Of a stretch of DNA of 5,263 nucleotides, positions 1 to 4,335 are shown in pieces (within the stretch, counting starts at the first letter, position 1; each line of letters begins with the position of its first letter). This stretch comes from an uncultured Eubacteriales bacterium. GTDB taxonomy: Bacteria > Bacillota_A > Clostridia > Oscillospirales > Oscillospiraceae. Both the position numbers and the translations under genes were made by a program. Below the pieces are notes generated by a model. It saw only the letters and a program-made list of their open reading frames with translations, ran no database searches and was not told the DNA's origin. The stretch is taken from contig USNH01000089.1 in assembly GCA_900556015.1 (NCBI GenBank), positions 1 to 5,263 on the forward strand, given 5' to 3'.

Positions 1-419
1 TGGCCGTTTCTCAGAAAGAGATTGTAGTCATCCAGAAGTCTTTCGACTGGAACCTCGAAAAGCTGCGCGATTTTCTCCATGTGCTTTGGAGAGTAAAAGT
101 CCTTTCCATATTCTTCATAATGAATATAAGTACTTCGGTATATACCGGCGTAGTCAGCTACGTCTCTCTGCCGCAAGCCTTTCTGGTATCGAAGCCAGCG
201 GAGCTTGTCCGCTGTTTCAGTGATTTCGGAGAAGTCCGAGAACTGCAGATTGAACTTTTCTGCATCCTGAAACTTGTGCGGCAGTATCACCGGAAATTGA
301 AGAATTTGTAGCGGGGCTACTTTTACTGAACCTGATATATTGGAAATCAGAATGTAGCAGCGGACTTCCACTTGCGCCAGCAGGCGCCATTTTGCACCAA
401 AAGGTGCCTGTTTTGCTAC
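1..419 (-). CDS. XRE-type helix-turn-helix protein, partial (runs off left edge), start codon unclear
   Basis: This leftward frame is open from 458 to the window edge, with no stop after the TGA at 461-459. Its product contains an XRE/Cro-type helix-turn-helix domain encoded at about 209-20: a first helix around DKLRWLRYQKGL, then QRDVADYAGIYRSTYIHYEE (recognition helix region), then a segment ending PVERLLDD. About 70 residues of non-HTH sequence precede it, starting around VAKQAPFGAKW. I recall short clostridial HTH proteins with a very similar N-terminus, but that is memory and not a search. No ATG lies in frame before the HTH. Codon 419-417, where I would expect the start, is GTA. The first GTG is at 371-369, and an ATG at 426-424 is in another frame and stops after two codons. 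The gene may use a non-standard start, begin at the GTG, or be a decayed copy. It follows the truncated sigK on the same strand in less GC-rich DNA and is probably cargo of the inserted element. DNA binding is inferred from the fold and the target is unknown. Confidence 0.65.
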
Positions 420-457
420 TTCATCCTCCGATAGTTCCGCTATGTTAGGATAGTATT
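1..457. mobile_element. Probable end of a skin-like element inserted in sigK (partial)
   Basis: The sequence left of about 457 does not continue sigK, is clearly lower in GC than the chromosomal genes to the right (45% at 1-60 against 75% at 661-720) and encodes a regulator-like HTH protein. In Bacillus subtilis and Clostridioides difficile, sigK is interrupted by the skin element, which a site-specific recombinase excises in the mother cell. The position and composition here fit one end of such an element. No recombinase and no second half of sigK lie inside the window, so element identity and length are inferred. A plain insertion or deletion that destroyed sigK would look the same from this side. 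Confidence 0.45.
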
Positions 458-460
458 CTC
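430..460. other. Putative element/sigK junction (attachment site)
   Basis: sigK similarity holds through the codons for C-I-E-N (466-455 on the minus strand) and is lost just after, with codons for T-I-L-T and a TAG at 442-440. Intact SigK proteins read CIENEILM here. The element side carries two direct copies of GATAGT at 430-435 and 449-454, plus an inverted CTAT at 440-443, which could be recombinase half-sites. The exact crossover cannot be fixed without the other junction. The matching I-L residues may be chance or shared core sequence. Confidence 0.4.
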
Positions 461-787
461 AATGCACCGTGATGCATAGGTGGTCAGCTTGATATTACGG
501 TCGGGCCGAAAGGTGTTCACCGCCTTGATCAGCCCGATCGTCCCGATGGAGATCAGATCCTCCTGGTCGGCGGTTTGGGTGTAGTATTTCTTAATAATAT
601 GCGCCACCAGCCGGAGGTTGTGCTCCACAAGCGTGTTGCGAGCCTCCAGGTCTCCGGCGGCGGCCCGCTCCAGACATTCCCGTTCCCGGGCGGGAGCGAG
701 GGGCTTGGGGAACGACCCCGGTGAGCCGGTAAGGTGCAGGGACAAAAACAGGCTGTTGCACAGCAGAAACAGCGCGGCGGACAGCAT
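440..787 (-). CDS. sigK: RNA polymerase sporulation sigma factor SigK, N-terminal part only (interrupted)
   Basis: SigK drives late mother-cell transcription during sporulation. The 115-residue product starts with a hydrophobic stretch (residues 4-19) followed by SFPKPL, matching the pro-sequence and FPQPL junction of Bacillus pro-SigK, which membrane protease SpoIVFB cleaves. Core region 2 follows: EARNTLVEHNLRLVAHIIKK (48-67), DLISIGTIGLIKA (77-89) and KLTTYASRCIEN (100-111). Normal SigK is about 230-240 residues, so the rest of region 2.4 and all of regions 3 and 4, including the -35-binding helix-turn-helix, are missing. The ATG at 787-785 is preferred because AAAGGAG lies 9 bases upstream and the pro-sequence begins there. 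An upstream ATG at 871 adds residues unlike the family. The break falls in the ENEILM segment, suggesting a skin-like insertion rather than random truncation. I see no convincing sigma-E promoter in 788-870. Its protein would be non-functional unless the gene is rejoined. Confidence 0.85.
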   Translation of the reverse strand: MLSAALFLLCNSLFLSLHLTGSPGSFPKPLAPARERECLERAAAGDLEARNTLVEHNLRLVAHIIKKYYTQTADQEDLISIGTIGLIKAVNTFRPDRNIKLTTYASRCIENTILT

Positions 788-796
788 GAGACATCG

Positions 797-803
797 CTCC
801 TTT
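797..803 (-). promoter_or_regulatory. sigK ribosome binding site
   Basis: AAAGGAG on the minus strand, 9 bases before the ATG at 787. It decides the sigK start against the longer frame that begins at 871. Confidence 0.7.
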
Positions 804-828
804 CGCCCTAACCTATGCGGCGGAGGAA

Positions 829-847
829 TGTCCGTATACGGAGGACA
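829..847. repeat. Nested palindrome between sigK and ilvA
   Basis: A perfect 12-base palindrome TCCGTATACGGA (831-842) overlaps a wider inverted pair TGTCC (829-833) and GGACA (843-847). The heptamer CGGAGGA also repeats directly at 821-827 and 840-846. The block lies about 20 bases upstream of the ilvA -35 box and within the region upstream of sigK, so it could be an operator for either gene. No known regulator site is recognised. Confidence 0.4.
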
Positions 848-865
848 AACTATGAAAATTTGTCG

Positions 866-894
866 TTGCACTGCCGATGGGGACGTGCTACAAT
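866..894 (+). promoter_or_regulatory. Sigma-A type promoter of ilvA
   Basis: TTGCAC (866-871) and TACAAT (889-894) are separated by exactly 17 bases, and TG sits one base before the -10 box (extended -10). Transcription would start near 901, giving a leader of about 25 bases before the ilvA ATG. There is no room for a riboswitch, so control, if any, would be at the promoter. Confidence 0.75.
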
Positions 895-909
895 AGTCCT
901 ATACGATAT

Positions 910-916
910 AAGGAGG
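910..916 (+). promoter_or_regulatory. ilvA ribosome binding site
   Basis: AAGGAGG, 8 bases before the ATG at 925. It fixes the ilvA start. The longer frame from 877 would begin upstream of the -10 box and add 16 residues unlike the family. Confidence 0.85.
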
Positions 917-924
917 CGCGTTTT

Positions 925-2124
925 ATGATCTCCATGGCAATGCTGCACGATGCACAGCGGGTGCTGAAGCCCGTCATCAATCGAACGCCGGTGATCCCCA
1001 CCAAGGGGCTGGTGCCGGGGTGCGCGTTCTATCTGAAGGCGGACTGCCTGCAAAAAACCGGCGCGTTCAAGCTGCGGGGCGCGTACTACAAGATCGCCAC
1101 CCTCTCCGACGAGGAGAAGGAACGGGGCGTCATCGCCTGCTCCGCCGGCAACCACGCCCAGGGCGTGGCCTTCGCCGCCCGCGATATGGGCATCAAGGCC
1201 ACGATATGCATCCCGGAGGGCGCGCCCCTTTCCAAGATCGAGGCCACCCGCAGCTATGGCGCGAACGTGGTCCTCGTCCCCGGCGTGTACGACGATGCCT
1301 ACGCTGAGGCCGTGCGCCTGCGGGACGAGCAGGGCCTCACCTTCATCCACCCCTTCAACGATTACAGCGTCATGGCCGGCCAGGGCACCATCGGCCTGGA
1401 GATTTTGGAGCAGCTGCCGGACGTGGACATGATCTTCGTCCCCATCGGCGGCGGTGGGCTCATCGCCGGCCTCGCCTACGCCGTGAAGAGCCTGAGGCCC
1501 GACTGCCGCGTCATCGGCGTGCAGGCCGCCGGCGCGCCCAGCATGGCCGAATCCCTGCGCGAGGGCAAGATCATCACCCTCTCCAGCGTGGACACCGTGG
1601 CCGACGGCATCAAAGTCAAGACCCCCGGCGACCTGACGTTCGAGATGTGCCGTCAGTACGTAGACGAGGTGGTGACGGTCAGCGAGGGCGAGATCGCCAG
1701 CGCCATCCTGACTGTGCTGGAAAAGCAGAAACTGGTGGCCGAGGGCGCAGGCGCGGTGGGCATCGCCGCCGCCATGTACCACAAGGTCAACACCGAGGGC
1801 AAGAAGGTCTGCGCCCTGCTGTCCGGCGGCAACGTGGACGTGACCATGCTGGAGCGCATCCTCACCCGCGGCCTTGCCAAGGAGGGCCGCACGGTGAGTT
1901 TGGCCACGGTGCTGCCCGACCAGCCCCACGCCCTGGCCTCGTTCCTGGAGGTGGTGTCCTCTCTGGGCGCGAATGTGCTGGATGTGAACCACGAGCGCCG
2001 CAACACCCGCGCCGCCATCGGCTCTTGCGTGGTGAACGTGTCGCTGGAGACCCGGGACAAGGCCCACATTCAGGAGATCTTCACCTCCCTCCGCCGCAAG
2101 GGCTACGAGGTGGAGGAGCAATAA
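925..2124 (+). CDS. ilvA: Threonine ammonia-lyase (threonine dehydratase) with C-terminal ACT domain
   Basis: This cytoplasmic PLP enzyme deaminates L-threonine to 2-oxobutyrate and ammonia; related forms also act on serine. The 399-residue product has the fold-type II layout. The PLP lysine is K49 in KTGAFKLRGA, the substrate loop SAGNHAQG is at 73-80, the glycine-rich phosphate loop GGGGLIAG at 175-182, and S300 in LLSGGN sits where the PLP ring nitrogen contact is expected. Residues from about 324 to the end form one ACT domain (ATVLPDQPHALASFLEVV onwards). A single ACT domain and about 400 residues fit the shorter clostridial type rather than the E. coli biosynthetic IlvA of about 514 residues. 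Whether it serves isoleucine synthesis or threonine catabolism is not decided by sequence; no ilv genes are adjacent. It is transcribed alone from its own promoter and ends at a shared terminator opposite ridA. RidA removes the enamine this enzyme releases. Confidence 0.93.
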   Translation: MISMAMLHDAQRVLKPVINRTPVIPTKGLVPGCAFYLKADCLQKTGAFKLRGAYYKIATLSDEEKERGVIACSAGNHAQGVAFAARDMGIKATICIPEGAPLSKIEATRSYGANVVLVPGVYDDAYAEAVRLRDEQGLTFIHPFNDYSVMAGQGTIGLEILEQLPDVDMIFVPIGGGGLIAGLAYAVKSLRPDCRVIGVQAAGAPSMAESLREGKIITLSSVDTVADGIKVKTPGDLTFEMCRQYVDEVVTVSEGEIASAILTVLEKQKLVAEGAGAVGIAAAMYHKVNTEGKKVCALLSGGNVDVTMLERILTRGLAKEGRTVSLATVLPDQPHALASFLEVVSSLGANVLDVNHERRNTRAAIGSCVVNVSLETRDKAHIQEIFTSLRRKGYEVEEQ

Positions 2125-2128
2125 AGCG

Positions 2129-2166
2129 AACAAGGAAAGCCCGCCTTTCGGCGGGCTTTCCTTGTT
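2129..2166. terminator. Bidirectional terminator between ilvA and ridA
   Basis: A perfect 17-base-pair stem (2129-2145 with 2150-2166) closes on the loop TTTC, beginning a few bases after the ilvA stop and 10 bases from the ridA stop. The outer stem is A-rich on the left and T-rich on the right, so each direction has a partial U-tract. It serves both convergent genes. Confidence 0.88.
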
Positions 2167-2175
2167 TCGTTTCCC

Positions 2176-2556
2176 TTACTTCACGCAGATGGTCTCGATC
2201 TCCACCAGCGCACCGCGGGGCAGCGCGCCCACCTCCACGGCGGAGCGGGCGGGGTACTGACCCTCGGTGAAGAACTCGGCGTACACCGCGTTCATGGCGG
2301 CGAAATCGCCCATGTTCTGCAAAAACACGGTGGTCTTGACCACGTTGTCCATGGTCAGGCCGGCGGCCTCGAGAATGGCCTTGATGTTGGTCAGCACCTG
2401 GCGGGTCTGCTCGGTGATGCCGCCGGGGACGAACTCGCCGGTGGCGGGGTCGAAGGGCACTTGCCCGGAGGTGACGAGGAAGCTGCCGCAGTCGATGGCC
2501 TGGGAATACGGGCCGATGGCGGCGGGGGCGTTGGTGGTGGCGATGATCTTCTTCAT
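2176..2556 (-). CDS. ridA: RidA family enamine/imine deaminase
   Basis: RidA (formerly the YjgF/YER057c/UK114 family) hydrolyses the reactive 2-aminoacrylate and 2-aminocrotonate enamines released by PLP-dependent dehydratases and lyases, protecting other PLP enzymes. The 126-residue product matches the usual 124-130 residues and acts as a cytoplasmic trimer in known members. It shows GPYSQA (15-20), the [14 protein letters not shown] block (30-43), the [19 protein letters not shown] helix (48-66), catalytic arginine R104 in YPARSAVEV, and E119 in VEIE, corresponding to R105 and E120 of E. coli RidA. The ATG at 2556 is chosen because AGGAGG lies 8 bases upstream. A longer frame from 2646 would start inside the promoter. 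It is monocistronic, with its own promoter, and convergent with ilvA. Its place between two producers of 2-aminocrotonate, threonine ammonia-lyase and methionine gamma-lyase, fits this role well. Confidence 0.93.
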   Translation of the reverse strand: MKKIIATTNAPAAIGPYSQAIDCGSFLVTSGQVPFDPATGEFVPGGITEQTRQVLTNIKAILEAAGLTMDNVVKTTVFLQNMGDFAAMNAVYAEFFTEGQYPARSAVEVGALPRGALVEIETICVK

Positions 2557-2564
2557 AGCATGGA

Positions 2565-2570
2565 CCTCCT
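2565..2570 (-). promoter_or_regulatory. ridA ribosome binding site
   Basis: AGGAGG on the minus strand, 8 bases before the ATG at 2556. It decides the start in favour of the 126-residue protein. Confidence 0.8.
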
Positions 2571-2585
2571 GATAGTCTTTTCCCG

Positions 2586-2603
2586 CGTCCGGCGGGCCGG
2601 ACG
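2586..2603. repeat. Inverted repeat in the ridA leader
   Basis: A 7-base-pair stem (2586-2592 with 2597-2603) closes on a 4-base GC loop. It lies in the 5' leader of the ridA transcript, between the promoter and the ribosome site. It has no U-tract in the ridA direction. In the plus direction TTTTCT follows after one base (2605-2610), but no plus-strand gene ends nearby. It could be an operator or an mRNA-stabilising hairpin. Confidence 0.4.
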
Positions 2604-2617
2604 GTTTTCTGATACCA

Positions 2618-2646
2618 CTTATACCACGTTTTCGGCGAAATGGCAA
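2618..2646 (-). promoter_or_regulatory. Sigma-A type promoter of ridA
   Basis: On the minus strand TTGCCA (2646-2641) and TATAAG (2623-2618) are separated by exactly 17 bases. Each differs from consensus at one position. Transcription would start near 2611, giving a leader of about 55 bases. Confidence 0.75.
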
Positions 2647-2732
2647 CTCCCCTTGTGCCGACAGGCCGCGGCTTTTTCCGCTATCGCTTTTTCTGATAAT
2701 TTATTTTTGCCAATGCGCCCATCTTTTCGCCG

Positions 2733-2759
2733 TGTCTTTTAGACAATATGTCCAATATA
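2733..2759. repeat. Cluster of short inverted and direct repeats
   Basis: TGTC, GACA and TGTC alternate at 2733-2736, 2742-2745 and 2749-2752, so AGACA can pair with TGTCT on the left or GACA with TGTC on the right. CAATATGTC is followed directly by CAATATATC (9-base period, from 2745 or 2746). The position, over 200 bases upstream of the methionine gamma-lyase start, would suit an operator if the promoter lies nearby. Confidence 0.3.
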
Positions 2760-2849
2760 TCCCTCTATTTTTCGTAAACAAGCGACAAAACCGGCAGTCT
2801 GCACGAAAAATTACCGGCGCTTTTGGCGCATCTGCTATCTATCAAATTT

Positions 2850-2905
2850 GTAGCCAGCCATAGAATTTCGGCGCTACCACACAACGGGCGGTCTGTGGTA
2901 CTTTT
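2850..2905 (+). promoter_or_regulatory. Possible attenuator-like leader of the methionine gamma-lyase gene
   Basis: Two mutually exclusive stems can be drawn. The downstream one pairs TACCACA (2875-2881) with TGTGGTA (2894-2900) and is followed by TTTT (2902-2905), like a weak intrinsic terminator. The upstream one pairs GTAGC (2850-2854) with GCTAC (2873-2877), plus GCC (2857-2859) with GGC (2870-2872), and so shares TAC at 2875-2877 with the first. That is the geometry of terminator/antiterminator switching, but the U-tract is short, the stems are modest and no promoter is identified. It is inference only. Confidence 0.3.
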
Positions 2906-2974
2906 AACGATAGGAGAATAGCCGCCCCGGCGGTGAAACGACCACTATCATATATAATTTGAGGAGGAACTACC

Positions 2975-4168
2975 ATGCTGCACGAGAATTGCGGTTTCGG
3001 CACAAAGGCCATCCACGCGGGCAACGTTAAGGACACCCAGTACGGCGCACTGACCACTCCCATTTTCCAGACCTCCACGTTCGTTTTTGACAGCTGCGAG
3101 CAGGGCGGACGGCGCTTTGCCGGCGAAGAGGGCGGCTATATCTACACCCGCCTGGGCAACCCCACCACCACCGTTCTGGAGTCCAAGATCGCGGCGCTGG
3201 AGAACGGCGAGGCCTGCGTGGCCGCCGCCTCCGGCATGGGCGCTATCTCCTCCGCGCTGTGGACCGTGGCCGCCGCCGGGAAACACATCGTTGCCGACGG
3301 CACGCTGTACGGCTGCACCTTCGCCCTGCTGAACCACGGCATGACCCGCTACGGCGTAGAGGTCAGCTTCGTGGACACCTCCAACCTGGACGAGATCCGT
3401 CAGGCGCTGAAGCCCAACACCTGCGCCGTGTATCTGGAGACCCCCGCCAACCCCAACCTGAAGATCGCCGACATCGCCGCCGTGGCGGCGCTGGCCCACG
3501 GCTACAACAAGGACATCAAGGTCATCTGCGACAACACCTTCGCCTCCCCCTACCTGCAGCGTCCGCTGGAGCTGGGCGCTGACGTGGTGGTACACTCCGC
3601 CACCAAGTACCTCAACGGCCACGGCGACGTGATCGCGGGCTTCGTGGTGGGCTCTGCCGAGTTCTGCACCCAGGTGCGTATGTTCGGCCTGAAGGACATG
3701 ACCGGCGCGGTGATGGACCCCTTCTCCGCCTTCCTGATCCTCCGCGGCCTGAAGACGCTGGAGATCCGTATGCAGAAGCACTGCGCCAACGCCCACGCCG
3801 TGGCGGAGTTCCTGTATAACCACCCCGCCGTGGACAAGGTGTACTATCCCGGCCTGGTGGATCATCCCGGTCACGACATCGCACGCCGTCAGATGAGCGA
3901 TTTCGGCGGTATGCTGTCCTTCGAGGTCAAGGGCGGGCGTGCCGCCGGCGTGAAGCTGGTGAACTCCCTGCACCTGGTGACGGTGGCCGTGTCCCTGGGC
4001 GATGCTGAGACGCTGATCGAGCATCCCGCGTCCATGACCCACTCCACCTACACCGAGGAGGAACTGGCCGCCTCCGGCATCGCCGCCGGCCTCATCCGCC
4101 TGTCCGTGGGCCTGGAGAACGCCGAGGACATCATCGCCGATTTGAAGCAGGCGCTGGATCAGCTGTAA
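2975..4168 (+). CDS. megL: Methionine gamma-lyase (Cys/Met metabolism PLP enzyme)
   Basis: This cytoplasmic PLP enzyme of the cystathionine gamma-synthase/lyase family probably splits L-methionine into methanethiol, ammonia and 2-oxobutyrate. At 397 residues it is almost the length of Pseudomonas putida methionine gamma-lyase (398), with which it shares long recognisable stretches. Y57 and R59 in YTRLGNPT bind the PLP phosphate of the neighbouring subunit, Y112 in LYGCTF stacks and helps catalysis, D186 in CDNTF holds the PLP nitrogen, and K211 in HSATKYLNGHGD is the Schiff-base lysine. C114 corresponds to Cys116 of the Pseudomonas enzyme, a residue that favours methionine over cystathionine. 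Cystathionine gamma-lyase or an O-acetylhomoserine sulfhydrylase-like activity remains possible. The start is supported by GAGGAGG at 2961-2967, 7 bases upstream. It stands alone, with a strong terminator 23 bases after its stop. Confidence 0.88.
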   Translation: MLHENCGFGTKAIHAGNVKDTQYGALTTPIFQTSTFVFDSCEQGGRRFAGEEGGYIYTRLGNPTTTVLESKIAALENGEACVAAASGMGAISSALWTVAAAGKHIVADGTLYGCTFALLNHGMTRYGVEVSFVDTSNLDEIRQALKPNTCAVYLETPANPNLKIADIAAVAALAHGYNKDIKVICDNTFASPYLQRPLELGADVVVHSATKYLNGHGDVIAGFVVGSAEFCTQVRMFGLKDMTGAVMDPFSAFLILRGLKTLEIRMQKHCANAHAVAEFLYNHPAVDKVYYPGLVDHPGHDIARRQMSDFGGMLSFEVKGGRAAGVKLVNSLHLVTVAVSLGDAETLIEHPASMTHSTYTEEELAASGIAAGLIRLSVGLENAEDIIADLKQALDQL

Positions 4169-4191
4169 GCCAACATAAGAAAACGTACTTT

Positions 4192-4226
4192 GGGGGACGC
4201 GGCCTGTGCCGCGTCCCCCGCTTTTT
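4192..4226 (+). terminator. Rho-independent terminator of the methionine gamma-lyase gene
   Basis: A perfect 12-base-pair GC-rich stem (4192-4203 with 4208-4219) with loop CTGT is followed by GC and five T (4222-4226). It is the strongest terminator in the window and isolates the downstream radical SAM gene. Confidence 0.93.
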
Positions 4227-4270
4227 GGCGCTATGTGGATAAATTAACGAGAAAAGTGGGCAGGTTTTCC

Positions 4271-4299
4271 TTGCTTTCCCGGTTTTTTTGATATACAAT
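4271..4299 (+). promoter_or_regulatory. Probable promoter of the radical SAM gene
   Basis: TTGCTT (4271-4276) and TACAAT (4294-4299) are separated by 17 bases, with a run of seven T inside the spacer. The -10 box is good but the -35 box matches consensus only at TTG. Transcription would start near 4306, giving a leader of about 30 bases. Confidence 0.55.
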
Positions 4300-4335
4300 A
4301 TTCTGCGTACATTCACATGAGAGGTTGTCAACGAC

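Larger units (their letters stand above)
2647..2974. other. Intergenic region upstream of the methionine gamma-lyase gene
   Basis: About 330 bases without a credible gene on either strand. AT-rich stretches, unlike the flanking genes, hold short repeats around 2733-2759, and a possible leader structure lies at 2850-2905. I could not find a -35/-10 pair with correct spacing for the downstream gene. The TATAAT at 2953-2958 is too close to the ribosome site to be its -10. None of the riboswitch or T-box consensus elements I know (S-box, T-box) is recognisable here. Confidence 0.6.

Noticed and set aside
81..311. Plus-strand frame of 76 codons at the left end
   Set aside because: The opposite strand encodes a clear HTH domain over the same bases, and the plus-strand product has no recognisable features.
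384..410. Hairpin-like GCACC-AAAA-GGTGC near the HTH gene start
   Set aside because: The 5-bp stem lies inside the coding frame and has no U-tract in a useful direction. It is probably coincidental.
852..896. Small 14-codon frame MKICRCTADGDVLQ with a GGAGGA site before it
   Set aside because: It has a good ribosome-site spacing, but it overlaps the ilvA -35 and -10 boxes and ends upstream of the expected transcript start. A leader peptide for ilvA is therefore unlikely.
850..2133. Long minus-strand frame opposite ilvA (427 codons)
   Set aside because: It is antisense to a well-supported enzyme gene. Its product is rich in His, Gly and Ala as expected from reading GC-rich codons backwards, and no family is recognisable.
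2953..2958. TATAAT just before the methionine gamma-lyase ribosome site
   Set aside because: Transcription would start inside the ribosome binding site, and there is no -35 box at the right distance (2930-2935 reads GCGGTG).
2948..4042. Long minus-strand frame opposite the methionine gamma-lyase gene
   Set aside because: It has the same low-complexity antisense composition and lies across a gene with conserved catalytic residues on the plus strand.
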